In this document: positions 11,424 to 26,480 of the stretch, piece by piece | How positions within the stretch are numbered: position 1 is the first letter of the stretch | Layout: each line of letters opens with the position of its first letter | Assembly: GCF_024679095.1 (NCBI RefSeq) | Contig: NW_026112159.1 | Span: 140,220 to 204,219 of the forward strand | Source of the DNA: Eriocheir sinensis | Lineage: Eukaryota; Arthropoda; Malacostraca; Decapoda; Varunidae | DNA: 64,000 bases | Reading direction: 5' to 3' | Translations under genes and position numbers: made by a program | The notes under the pieces: generated by a model | Seen by the model: the letters and a program-made list of their open reading frames with translations, nothing else | Databases searched by the model: none | Told to the model about the DNA's origin: nothing

Positions 11424-11861
11424 ATGGGACTGACAAAGAAAGAGAAAGAGCGCATGAAGAAGATGACAGAGGAGAGAAGCAGGAAGAGGAGAGAGAAGAG
11501 AGAACAACACGAGGCGGGAGAGGCGGGGCCTGCAGCGAGGCTCGGGGCGGCACTACGTCATCAACCAGCTGATCCGGCCAGCGCCACACCCCCTCTTCCA
11601 CCTCTGCCAACCACATCACCCCAACAGACATCAAATCCTGCCTCACGATCAAGTTTTAAACTTGACAATGTGCCTGAAGTGGAGATAAAAGAAACAAGTC
11701 ACAGAAGATACAGATTTGTAGACATAGACAATGTGATTGAGTGGGCCACACGTTTTGCCAGGTGTGAGTGTGGAAGAAAAATGAATGTCAAGGAAGTTCT
11801 GGGACTTGGAAATGTGTCACACCTTGTGTCTACTTGCAGTGACTGTGACAAAGAGAGCTAA
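11424..11861 (+). CDS. Hypothetical 145-aa protein; possible transposase N-terminus
   Basis: The ATG at 11424 sits in an excellent Kozak context (ACCATGG), so I prefer it to the frame's earlier opening at 11319. Residues 1-35 are highly charged Lys/Arg/Glu (MGLTKKEKERMKK, RKRREKRE), probably nucleic-acid binding or nuclear. Residues 50-85 are Ala/Pro-rich and look disordered. Residues 95-145 form a compact block: YRFVDIDNVIEWATRFARC, CxCGRKM, LGLGNVSHLVSTCSDCD. Charged start, then R-x-D-x-x-x-x-x-W, C-x-C-G and C-x-x-C is the pattern I associate with the front of Mutator/Kolobok-like transposases in invertebrates. The rest of such a protein is absent after the stop. The AT-rich sequence downstream shares a 17-base word with the TTAA transposon at 52802-54315. 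A single-exon host gene cannot be excluded. Confidence 0.45.
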   Translation: MGLTKKEKERMKKMTEERSRKRREKREQHEAGEAGPAARLGAALRHQPADPASATPPLPPLPTTSPQQTSNPASRSSFKLDNVPEVEIKETSHRRYRFVDIDNVIEWATRFARCECGRKMNVKEVLGLGNVSHLVSTCSDCDKES

Positions 11862-12580
11862 AAGCGCGAAGAATCATCAACTCATGGGACCCACTGTCAG
11901 TCACTGGAAATACGCGGTTGAGAAAAGAATGCATTTCCTTATTGTAAATACATTATATTGATAACTTTTGACTATTACATATTATATTAGTGTGTAGTAT
12001 ATGTTTGTAGTGCATATATGTAAAAATGAATGTAATCGTGCAATAAATAAATGCAATAACTAACAAAATATGTAATGTGAAAACTTTAAACGCGTTTTTC
12101 TCAAAACCACAAAAAATAACTTCAAAAATCAGTTCTGCAAAGAATACTCCATGGAGCTTGATGAAAATCACTACACTTATACATTTTGGGTGTATCTACA
12201 TTTACAAGTAGCGGTTTTTTGAAATATTGAAAAGAAAATGGTTTTTGAGTGTTTTTTTGGTAAAAAATTGTGACGTAACGATTTACATGAAATTGCGACA
12301 ACGATTACTCGCGAACTATACAAAATTTAGCAAAACCGCTACTTGTAAATATTTCTACAACATTCAACTACTACCATGCAAAATTTCGTAACTCTAAAAC
12401 GAAAACTGTATTTTACGCTGATTTTTAAAGTCTTGACCTCATGAGGTCATGACCTGACCAATTAGCAGGTTCTACCTTTGGGATAGTATCTGAAACATGA
12501 TTTTAAACATAATAGAGAAGTTTGAGGCAAAAATATTCAAAACTTTTTTTTTATGAATATTTTTTACCTACCCGTTCCGC
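11862..12580. other. AT-rich non-coding region downstream of the 145-aa ORF
   Basis: No reading frame. Several AATAAA-like words occur (for example near 12041), which could serve as poly-A signals for the ORF, but such words are common in AT-rich DNA. Confidence 0.4.
12201..12349. repeat. 18-bp inverted repeat in AT-rich region
   Basis: TTTACAAGTAGCGGTTTT at 12201-12218 is mirrored exactly at 12332-12349, leaving 113 bases between. It lies downstream of the possible transposase ORF, together with the word GCGTTTTTCTCAAAACC at 12092-12108. It may be internal structure of a DNA transposon. I could not find outer termini. Confidence 0.7.
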
Positions 12581-13800
12581 CTGGCCCTACAGCTCCCTCT
12601 CTCTCTTACTCTCCTCCATGATCCCTTTTCTCTCTCTCTCCCTTCCCTCTTATCTGTACCTTCATCACCTCCCATCATTGCCCTACTTCCCAACCTCTTC
12701 CCACTCAACTCTTTTCAACCCCCTCCCCCTCCCCCTCCCCCTCCCCTTCCCGTCTCCTCATCACCACAAATCACGGTCGCCTGATGTTCATGCACTCCCC
12801 ATCGCCCCATCCATCCTCCCTCTCCTTTATCTGACGCCACAATAGCCCCTTCCCTTCCTCCTTTCCCTTGTCCCTTCCCTAACCCTTCCTCGTCTCCCTT
12901 TATTCAGAGTCAGTTTCCCTTCCCCTCCCCTCCACCCTCCCTTCGTCTTGTGCTCTCTCTTATTTGCCCTTTACCTTTTATACATATTTCTTTCTCATTC
13001 CCTCGTCTTCTCTTTCCCAATACGTTTCACGCTCCATGCTTTTCCCTTCTATTTCTCCTTGTCTTCTTTGCTCTCCAACACTCCCCAGTTTTCGGAAGTC
13101 TGTTTGAAGGGAGGCAAAGACTGTCACGTAAAGGCGGCACATGTCATTCTCTTATACTGTACAAACTGCACTTGTCTTATTATTTTCCAACTTTTTCCCT
13201 TCTCTTTTTCGGGTGGTGGCTGGGACGGTCACTCCACACACAGACATTCACTAATCTATGTTTTCTTTCTATTCTCCTTCTTTCAGGGTGTAGGAAGGGG
13301 CAGGTACTCGATGATAATAATAAGAGCAAAGAAAGAAGAAATGAGGGAAGGGAAAAGAAAAAAAAAGAAAGCGGAGTAGAGGAAAAGAGGAAATTAAGCT
13401 GGGAGAGATGGAGGGAAAGATGACTTAATCGATCACACATGCAGTTTCCAAGACTCCTCCTTTCGGGAGTTGAGAGGGGGAGAGGGGGGGGGGGAGCTGC
13501 ACATACAAAGAGTCACATGCATGATTTTTTTCTTCTAAGGAAATGAATGGTGGAAGAGATGGAGGAAGAGATAACACAAACGGACGCACATACACATTTC
13601 AATCCTTCTTCTTTCGGTCAGTGAGAGGGCGGGGTACTCCATATGCAAAAGATCACACATGTATATTTTTTCCCTCCCAAAGCCTCGATCTGCAGAAAGG
13701 CAACAGTAATGGCGGAGCAAACGTCGACTTCCAGCACTTGGCGTATGGCTCGGGCCGCAACCTGCACTGAATGCGAAATATCATCCTCTTGCCTAGCCAT
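12581..13800. other. Pyrimidine-rich DNA, no gene
   Basis: 12590-13080 is dominated by C/T words, with a CCCCCT run at 12719-12750. 13205-13680 has loosely repeated blocks pairing CTTCTTTC with GGGTACTC. The frames here have only Ser/Leu/Pro/Phe composition and no domain. Confidence 0.55.
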
Positions 13801-15623
<1,823 letters not shown>

Positions 15624-15715
15624 TGAGGTTGAGGAAAGAGAGCAAAGAGGAAGTGTGAAGTGTTTAAGAAATAGGCCGAGATTTGATCCTCGAGTTATTT
15701 GTTTCTTCTTGACGC

Positions 15716-15880
15716 GGGAAGGAAGGAAGGGAGAGAGGAAGGAAGGAAGAGAGGAAGGAAGGAAGGAAGGAAGGATGTGAGAGAGGAAGGAAGGAAGAGA
15801 GGAAGGAAGGAAGGAAGGAAGGAAGGGAGAGAGGAAGGAAGGAAGGGAGGAAGAAAGGAAGGAAGGAAGGGAGGGAGGAG
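15716..15880. repeat. (GGAA)n-rich degenerate microsatellite
   Basis: GGAAGGAA runs broken by GGGAGAGA and GATGTGAGAGA spacers. Larger units near 60 bases recur. Confidence 0.95.
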
Positions 15881-15927
15881 GAGAAGAGAGGAAAGCCAGA
15901 TCCAGTTTTCTGTATCATTTGCACTTT

Positions 15928-16156
<229 letters not shown>

Positions 16157-16375
16157 CACTTTGGTAGTCATCCAGCGCTCGTCTCTTTCGTTTCAAGTAT
16201 TTTTCAATTCGTTTTATTTTTTCTGCTTCGTTTTAAAACATTTTCGTGTCTGTTCGTTGCTTCGTTAGTCTCTTAGTCAAGCAATCAGTCGGTCAGTTCT
16301 CCAGTTTGTCTGTCTGAATTTGTTTCTCTGTCTATATGAACGTTGTTTATGACTCTCCCTTGCTTATCTGTCAGA

Positions 16376-16388
16376 GTGTCTATCTGCC

Positions 16389-16423
<35 letters not shown>

Positions 16424-16504
16424 TTGTGTATTTACCTGTATTTGCCTTTGTTTGTTTATCTGTCTGTCTGTCTGTATCTGTCTATCTATCATAGATAGGG
16501 GGGG

Positions 16505-16586
<82 letters not shown>

Positions 16587-16590
16587 CTGT
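16376..16590. repeat. (TCTG)n, (CT)n and (AT)n compound tract
   Basis: TCTG tetranucleotides at 16385-16480, then CT at 16508-16570, then a short AT run to about 16586. Confidence 0.95.
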
Positions 16591-18696
16591 GCCATCGGGG
16601 TCGTGTACGGCAGGAAACGTTTCAGGCTTCGCTAAACTAAAACCTTGACTCGCGAGGCTCAGGGCGGAGAAAAGAAAGAGAAAATAAGAAAGAAACTGCA
16701 CAGAAAGAAAAATATATACAGCACTTCGGAGATATAAAAGCCAAAGCAACAAGAGAAAGAGCACAAAAAAAGGAGAGACACTTGCACACCTTTGCTTTAA
16801 AAATAAAGAATATAATAAATAGCAAACAGAGAAGTAAATATCATGATACTTAAAGATGAAAAAGCAAAAAGGCAAAGATCACAGGAAAATAAAATACAAA
16901 GGAGATGAAATACATGCAAATCTTCACCTTCCTGCTCCACTCCCCCCTAAAACTTAAGAAAAAAAGAAAATGAACTGCAAATAAAGAAAACAAATGTCAG
17001 AGCAATGGCGTGGCAACAGGTAAAAAAAAATAAAGGTTAAAACAAAAAGAACTAAAGAAAATCTGGAAACCTGTGCGCACCTTCACCCCTCAACTAACTA
17101 AAAGAAAAAATAATGAATTGCTCGGGAAGGAAAACAATAACAACGTTAAAATGAAGAAGAAGAAAAATAGAAATTCAAATTGCATTCACCGGACACCTGA
17201 TGCAGCAGACCAACAAAGAAAAGAATGAGAAGCTAAAAAGAAAACAACAAATAACTCAACCTGCATCAACCAAACACTAAACATTAAAAAAACAAACTTA
17301 TATACCAGAGAAAAAAATGAAATATAACACTGACAAAAAGTGATGAAACAGAATCCAGCAGTGACTTTAATTCAGAAAAAAATAAGAGGACTATTATTGA
17401 AAAGAAAACAAGTAAGAATACTAATGAAAACAGTTTACTGGAAGACAAAAAAAAAAAAAAAAAAAAGCACATCTCAGAATAAACAAACGGAAGTTATCAG
17501 CAAGGAACAGTTAGTGAAAGAATATAAAAACCACAAGAAAAATCAAAAGTAAAAAATATAAAACAAATTGAAATAGTTTAGTTAGACACCGATGGGAAAT
17601 CAGAGAGCAGCCTTCAACACATTCACTCACACAAAACATTACGAACATTCATCAAAGAAAAAACACATTGAAAAACAAAAACAACAAATGGTTAAGTGGA
17701 TGGCCATAAATACCAAAGACACCCCCGCTAAGTTTATCGAGTGGAAAATGGAAAAAGAGAGTGGAATTAGAGGCACGGAGGGAAAAGGGAGATAGGGAGG
17801 GAGGGAGGAAGAGAGGGAGGGAGAGAGGGACATGAAGGCAGGCAGGTGGAGGGAAAGGAAGATGTATAGGTAGGTGAAAGGAACAAAGGAGAGAGAAGTA
17901 AGGAGAGGTGGAGGGAGAAAGCGAGGGATATTTGCAGGAAGGCAGAGAAAGGGAGAAACAAAAAAGGGAAGAGAGGAAGGATGGAGGTGGAAGAGAGGTA
18001 GATAAATTCGTAAGAAAGAAGAGAGGAGGCAGATAATTAGAAAGATAGGTGAACAGAGGGAGAATATTGAAAGTAGGCAGAGAGACGAAACACAGAAGGC
18101 AGAGAAGTAGAGTTAGGGCTGGATAGTTAGTTTACTGACCACACAGTTCGGTTGGCATAGAGAATAATCTTAAATGATACCGACTCTAATATAACACAAC
18201 AAACGTAGTATTGCATATAAAACATTAATGGTCCATAATTTTTTGCCAACCATAAAAACTGATGGATGCAATTACACACCTAAAGGATAAGAGGAAACAC
18301 AATAAACTGGAAGGACGAGCAAAGCAACCGTCAAGAAGAAAAGGAAGCTGTCCACTACTATAAACTCAAACCCAGACAGAGATAAAGATACAGAGAGAGG
18401 AAGATGTTCAAAGAGATTAAACTGAAGGAACAGACGAATGGAGCGAGTTTTTGAAACACGGAAGGGAGGGATGGAAGTAAATAGAGACTGAAACGATAGA
18501 CGGGAGGGAGGCAGAGGAAGTTGGGTGTAACTGAACATTTGTGAAGGAAGCAGCGTGGGTAAACCACAGAGTTATATACCTAGAGCGCTCGAGCCAGACA
18601 TTCGGGTGTGGCAACCGGAAGTACCTCGGCCGCCATCTTTGGGAGCCCAGTCCAGCCAACTCTGTACTCCAGCCGGCAACTTCAAAGTGGAGCTAA
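16591..18696. other. A-rich and purine-rich DNA, no gene
   Basis: 16620-17600 is A-rich. It has three loosely similar blocks near 16915, 17065 and 17180 (CTTCACC/CACC with CTGCA or CAACTAAC), suggesting an old ~130-bp tandem repeat. 17780-18100 is GGGAGG-rich. No supported frame. Confidence 0.5.
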
Positions 18697-18818
18697 GTGG
18701 TAGGTGGTGATGGTGGTGATGGTGGTGATGATGGTGGTGATGATGGTGGTGATGATGGTGGTGGTGGTGGTGGTGGTGGTGATGCTGGTGGTGGTGATGG
18801 TGGTGGTTCTGGTGGTGG

Positions 18819-18865
<47 letters not shown>

Positions 18866-18966
18866 TCTCTCTCTCTCTCTCTCTCTGTTTATGAAAACCA
18901 CCATAACCAGGACAACCACCACCACCACCACCACCACCACTCACGTACCACCACCACCACCACCAC
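18697..18966. repeat. Self-complementary compound microsatellite
   Basis: Order: GGT/GAT repeats, GA repeats, CT repeats, then CCA repeats. The GA-CT junction is at about 18863. Because GGT pairs with ACC and GA with TC, the whole tract can fold back on itself as one hairpin of uneven arms. Confidence 0.9.
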
Positions 18967-19292
18967 TATCACGGTCTTGTGTTAAGAATGCAAAGAACAG
19001 TCTTGTATGTTAAAGGAAATAAAAACTGTTTCTCCCCCCAAATATGTTCATACGCACTGGCACTCGTATACGCTACAATACGTCTACCAAACAAAAATAA
19101 GTGCAGAAGAAAGTCAAAAGGTTCATGCAAATTATCTCCACAACACCTCTGTGCAGCATACACAAACCACTTGTAACCCCCCAATAAATAACTTATTTAA
19201 AAAAAAATCTTATTAAAAAAACTTATTCGCCCACAGTCCTCGCCGCCAAAGCCGCGTCCTGACGGTGTTTTATCCGCGCCTCTTCACCCGCT

Positions 19293-19340
19293 GAGCACCG
19301 AGGCCACGCGCAGCTATGCCGTGTGCCGCCAACTTTACCT
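19293..19340 (+). mobile_element. SINE family 1, 3' scrap (left arm)
   Basis: About 48 bases matching the 6515-6561 end of SINE family 1, here with the reverse complement of GGTAAAGTTGG and CCTCGGTGCT. It is mirrored at 34801-34848. Confidence 0.6.
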
Positions 19341-19585
19341 TACCATCCCTCGCCGTGCCTGAGCCTACGGGAATTATTCACCAGCCGTCGATGCATAACA
19401 GATGACCCGAATGTGTCCCCACGCCCGAACACTGACGCCGACTCTGAAAACCGCTGAAAACGCCGCCTCGTGCGACTCGTGATGGGAAAATGAGCTTTTA
19501 TTGCTGCTATTTTTGTACAGATAGAGAAGGATGTGAGAGGAGAAGGAAGAGCGAGACGCACGGATAACACATCAAGGCCTATACT

Positions 19586-20418
19586 AAACATGGAAACATG
19601 GAAACATGGACTACCAGGCAGCAGAAAGCCTGTTGGCTCATAACTAGGCTGCCTGCGCTCAGTGATTTATTCAGTCCGCTTGCCATAGGAGTGGCTTGCA
19701 GGGAAGGATTAAAGCACTTGTGTACCTACTCTTGGGAACGTTCAGTTCACTCCCGATCCAGCAAAGTGGCGATCAATTCGTTTCTTGAAGGAGCTGATGG
19801 TCTCTGCGCTAACCACTTCTGCAGGAAGGCTGTTCCAGTGGCGAACAACTCTAGTCGAAAAATAACTCCTGCCGATGTCGGTATTGCATCGCTTTGCTTG
19901 AATTGTTTTTCCGTTGTTTCTTGTTCTCAGGTTGGTTTGTAGCGTGAAGAGTTTGGAGTGATCAACGTTGCTGAGCTTGTTCCGGTACTTAAAGACTTGT
20001 ATCATGTCTCCCCGCAGTCGTCTCTTTTCCAACGTGAAGAGGTTGAGTCGCTCGAGTCGTTCTTCATAAGGCTTCGTCCTCAGTGATGGTATCTTCGTGG
20101 TGCGGCGCTGTACCCTCTCAAGTAATTCAATGTCTTTCCTGTAATAAGGAGACCAGAACTGCACGGCGTATTCCAGGTGGGGCCTTACCAGCGAGTTATA
20201 CAAGGATAACATAACTCCCGGCGTCTTGTATTCGAAGTTCTTCGCTATGAACCCAAGCACTGTATTGGCTTTCTTACAGGCGGACTTGCAGTGTTTTGTT
20301 TGTTTCAAGTCACTGCTGATGGTGACCTCGAGGTCTCTTTCCTCTTGCACAGCATGTAGTGGTTCGCCACCCATGTGGTATGTGTGGTTGCTGTTTCTGG
20401 ATCCGTTAAGGTAGAAAA
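19586..20418 (-). mobile_element. CR1-like LINE 3' end, 5'-truncated (left arm)
   Basis: Read on the - strand, the coding part runs to a stop at 19742 and starts near NGSRNSNHTYHMGGEPL. Blocks seen: AVQEERDLEVTISSDLK, ANTVLGFIAKNFEYK, LYNSLVRPHLEYAVQFWSP, ELLERVQRRTTKIPSL, LNLFTLEKRRLRGDMIQVFK, and the tip YFSTRVVRHWNSLPAEVV. These are the RT thumb and C-terminal region. The extra ~30 residues upstream of NGSRN are unrelated AT-rich DNA. After the stop, ~135 bases of 3' UTR end in three octamers CCATGTTT (19609-19586). A short octamer repeat as the terminus is the hallmark of CR1 elements. The copy is open but lacks its RT palm, so it is inert. Confidence 0.85.
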
Positions 20419-21469
20419 CAAAATTAATATCCACATCAAAAAACAACCGACTAAAAAAACAAGATATAAGGACAAAGGCAAGATCTATAGAAAATTTTGA
20501 CCTAATCAAACCCTATGCAGTTCGGTATAACACTTAGAATTATTAAGTTTATCTTTATATTCTAACAACCCATGCAGTGACCTCATGTGAATTTTAACAT
20601 AAACATCAACATGTAAAGTCCATTAATGTCAAAGGTTTCAGTCACATTTCCCAGCAACACTGAATTAATCTCCGCACATTTATTAACTAACGAACGTTAA
20701 AGCACTCGTGCCGCCCGCTGCCTCGCGCTACACTAGACTTAAATAAAAAAAATATATAAAATGATCCACGTCGCAGTTTTATCATGCGTGACATTACTGA
20801 ATGTCTTGATACCTCTCACGGCTAACGCCCATTTGTGGAATTTAGTCTTCATCAAGTTTATTTACTTAAAAAACTAATCCAACGACCATTTACAACAAAA
20901 AATATTAAACAGTTACTCGTTATTTCGACATAAAAACGCTGATTTGGACATCGAAGAAAAAGACTATTTTTGTCATGCATTAGGTCATAAATATCTCCGC
21001 CACCTGTGCTACACGTGACCCCCCCTAACCTCACATTGTCCACATAAATCATAAGCCTTTCACCTTTCATGGCCTTACCAATCCTGTTTTCACCTCGATG
21101 GCCCTTGCAACATGGCTTTCTTGCCTTGAATACATCTCATTTTTTCCTGCGACATGGTTTTATTGTACATTTTCCTCCACCTCTAATTTCCCTCAGCTCA
21201 CTTTAACCTGACTCTGCTGCCTGTCTGAAAATCACCAACCAGTTCCCTCTGTGGCTTCCCCTTGACGACGCACCTCACGGCATGTTCTTCTGTGAAGTCG
21301 TCTAGTCTGTGTACCTTACACTTCTATCTTTGACCAAGTCTGACCTCGGTACTTAACATCTCCTTTTGTGCCCCCATCTAGCCTCTGTACTTATAATCTG
21401 TACCTGTGTTATCCCTTATGGCTTATGTACTTCATGTACACTAGTCTAAAGCAGTTATGTAACGATTAA
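20419..21469. other. Left arm, no feature seen
   Basis: AT-rich to 20980, then CCTGACC/CACCTG-rich unique DNA. Mirrored in the right arm. Confidence 0.5.
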
Positions 21470-21655
21470 GGCGTAGGGTTCACGAACGCATGGCGTCACT
21501 TCAACCAACACCCAAGTTTGTTTTGGGAGGACGGACTCCACCTGAACGAGGCTGGTTCGGCGCGGCTTGAAAGGCTCCTGAACGAGTCAGTTGAAAGCTT
21601 CTCGAAAAGCTATTCAAAAAACTGGAGGCGAGGGCAAGGCAAAGGCAACCCTTGA
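21470..21655 (+). pseudogene. CR1-like ORF1 C-terminus (SGNH esterase tail), left arm
   Basis: Too short for a standard frame search, but clear by eye: NAWRHFNQHPSLFWEDGLHLN then EAGSARLERLLNESV and a stop at 21653. The DGLHLN block, with Asp and His three apart, is block V of the SGNH/GDSL esterase fold that CR1-type ORF1 proteins carry. The Asp and His would complete a Ser-Asp-His triad whose Ser is missing here. A stop at 21467 closes the upstream side. It lies 100 bases before the endonuclease block, the normal ORF1-ORF2 order, so both belong to one copy. Confidence 0.7.
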
Positions 21656-21755
21656 TCAACCGAACCGTAGCGTCAAAAACTGTGTAACCAACGACGCCTT
21701 CGACAAGCGAACTCATACAACACGACGCGGCCAAACCTGAAGTCACATTTCCATT

Positions 21756-22963
21756 TTGTACACAAATGCGCGTAGTCTATTACCCAAAAAGGACGAAATT
21801 AGGGCGTATATTGCAACTGAGAAACCAGATGGGGTAGCCATCACAGAGACTTGGGCCAACTCTGCACATCTAGTATCTGAACTGTCATTTCCCGGGTACG
21901 AAAGCTTCCCAAAAAATCGAATGCAAAAGAAAAGAGGAGAAGCAATTTTGCTGCGTAAAAAGTACGCTCCCTGCCATAAAAACAGACAAGCAGAACGCAG
22001 AGAATTAGGACTCCGTCTATGTGGAAATAACTGCGAATAATAAGAAACTAACAATTGCAACCGTATACAGGCCTCCAAAACAACAGGCAGCAGACGACAC
22101 TGCCCTGTACGAAGAGCTTCACTCTTTAACACAAAGTAAAGAAGCAATAATAATTGGGGACTTTAATTGCCCTAACATTGACTGGGGACAATTGACTGGA
22201 GATCAAGAGGGTAACAGGCTTGTAGAAATGGTGGAGGATTCGTTCCTCACTCAAGTTGTAGCTCAACCAACAAGAGGAAACAATCTGCTGGATCTGGTAT
22301 TAGTAAGCGACCCCGACCTCATTCGCGACTGTGAAGCTGGTGAAAAAATTAACGGTTGCGATCACCACTTAATCCGTTTCAATGTCAACATAAGTCACAA
22401 ACTCGTAGACAATCCGTCAGTGATACCAGACTACAAAAAAGCAAATTTCAACCTAGCCCGTGAGCTGTTTCCCTCTGCGACCTGGGACCAACTTCACCTA
22501 ACCGACAATACAATCGACAACGTGTGGAACAGCTTCAAAGATAAGCGTTTGGGAGTAGAAAAGGCTACAGTGTCTACGAAACCCAGGCTAGTAAATGGTG
22601 CAGTAGATCCACCGTGGATGACCAGAGAAATAAAGGGCGGTAAACCTAAAAAAAAAAAAAAATTATAACCTAATGAAAGAGAATGACACGGCCGAAGCCC
22701 GTACACAGTACCAAAACAGCCTCAGAGCTTGTCGCACCCTTATTCGGAGTAGTAAACGCAACTGCGAAAAACAAATAGCGCATGACATCAAAACAAACTC
22801 AAAAAAAATCTTCATATACATCAGTTCGAAAAAGAAAGTAAAATCCAATGCTGGTCCCCTGACAGACGAGACTGGATATGTAACTCAGGACAGTAAACAG
22901 ATGGCCAGAATCCTCAACAGTAACTTCGCATCCGTATTCACAGTCGAGGACATCATCCCTTGA
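21756..22963 (+). pseudogene. CR1-like ORF2 endonuclease and linker, frameshifted (left arm)
   Basis: An APE-type endonuclease in three frames. YTNARSLLPKKDEIRAYI (N of block I), AITETW (catalytic Glu) and FPGYESF lead to a frame change near 22025. Then come LTIATVYRPPKQQ, AIIIGDFNCPNIDW (catalytic Asp/Asn), VAQPTRGNNLLDLVL and GCDHHLIRFNV (terminal Asp-His). A second slip at the A run 22650 leads into the pre-RT linker (RACRTLIRSSKRNCEKQIA, NSKKIFIYISSKKK, NSNFASVFT). The element stops at 22963, before RT begins. The apparent start at 21756 is TTG inside a longer frame, so it is not a true initiation codon. Loss of RT and two frameshifts make it inactive. Confidence 0.85.
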
Positions 22964-23408
22964 CCTGACCTGGCCGATGCACCTCATTATGCCTTCGTTT
23001 GACCTCAACTGTCTCGGTTAACCTGTCCATACCTAGCTTCCCTTTACTGCACCCTCACCTGCCCTAACAAACCCTCCCCTGACCTTCCCTCACCTGGCTC
23101 ATGCATAAATCATTACCTGTCCTCTTTTTAACTGTCCTACCAAGGGCTCGTCTTTCTGTGGCATCACCTGCCCCCACCTGGCCCATGTATCTGATTAACT
23201 AACCCCACCATACATGCGTCACGTGTCCCCAGGTAGACTGTGACGTAATCTATTTGTCACCTGAGGGAATGTCTGATGGGAGAACCTGAGGGGACACCTG
23301 AAGGGACAACTGCGAGGAACACCTGCAGGGAACATCTGAGGGCGGCGAGGCTTTGCAATCCCATCGTGTTAACTGAATTTGTCCGAAAAATGATGAAGGT
23401 GCTGTTTG

Positions 23409-23453
<45 letters not shown>

Positions 23454-23868
23454 TTCCATCTTCCTTCCCTCAATCTAAACACCCTTCCATCCAACTTGTC
23501 CGCGTCCATTCTCTATCATCTATTCTTTTCGTCGCCTTTGATTAATTTTCAGCTTCGTTTTGTTTGACTCATCGTAAGTTTTCATTCGTTTGTTTTGTTT
23601 TTTGTTTCCATTTTGACGAAACTCCTAAGGACCGTGCGTGTTTGCTTGTTTCTGTCCGTGCATCTGTCTGCCTGTCTACGTCTATTTACCTGTCTGCCTA
23701 TATGTTTACCTACCTATCTCTCTCTTTCTCTCTCTATTTATTTATTTAAATGTATATCTGCTAAACTGATTATCAGTTTAACTGTCTATTCATTTAGGTG
23801 TCTATCTATTTAACTGTATATTTAAGTCAGCCTGTCTGTCTGTCGCTCGTCTATCTGCCTGTCTCCAA
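22964..23868. other. Left arm, CCTGACC-rich DNA and microsatellites
   Basis: 22964-23350 is rich in ACCTG/CCTGACC words without a clear period. It includes a TG tract at 23411-23450 and CTGTCTGT/CTATTTATC runs at 23640-23868. No supported gene. Confidence 0.6.
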
Positions 23869-26062
<2,194 letters not shown>

Positions 26063-26480
26063 TTTACGTGTTTCGTTTTAATTACGGGCGTTTACGTGTT
26101 TCGTTTTAATTACGGGCGTTTACGTGTTTCGTTTTAATTACAGGCGTTTACGTGTTTCGTTTTAATTACGGGCGTTTACGTGTTTCGTTTTAATTACGGG
26201 CGTTTACGTGTTTCGTTTTAATTACGGGCGTTTACGTGTTTCGTTTTAATTACGGGCGTTTACGTGTTTCGTTTTAATTACAGGCGTTTACGTGTTTCGT
26301 TTTAATTACGGGCGTTTACGTGTTTCGTTTTAATTACGGGCGTTTACGTGTTTCGTTTTAACTACGGGCGTTTACGTGTTTCGTTTTAATTACGGGCGTT
26401 TACGTGTTTCGTTTTAATTACGGGCGCTTATGTGTTTCGTTTTAATTACGGGCGTTTACGTGTTTCATTTTAATTACGGG
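26063..26480. repeat. 28-bp minisatellite, about 15 copies
   Basis: The unit begins TTTACGTGTTTCG and ends AATTACGGGCG, with exact 28-base spacing (26063, 26091 and so on) and only a few base changes. It runs directly into the 30-bp array, sharing the GGGC word at the join. Confidence 0.97.

Larger units (their letters stand above)
18974..23868 (+). repeat. Left arm of 4.9-kb inverted repeat
   Basis: Reverse-complement partner of 30258-35168. Matching coordinates sum to 54142 at the outer edge and 54126 at the inner edge. The drift is explained by small length changes in a CA pair near 19530, A runs near 20900, an A run near 22650, and the TG tract near 23411. Translations across the arms are identical apart from these spots and rare single-base changes. 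It contains a SINE scrap, a CR1-like 3' end (-), ORF1 and endonuclease pieces (+), and non-coding DNA rich in CACCTG/CCTGACC words (20960-21440 and 22960-23350). Confidence 0.95.

Noticed and set aside
21501..21746. - strand 81-residue frame in the left arm (and its mirror 32391-32636)
   Set aside because: Antisense of the ORF1 esterase tail on the + strand.
26063..26480. CRISPR-like regular 28-bp repeats
   Set aside because: Units are head to tail with no spacers and the context is eukaryotic repeat DNA.
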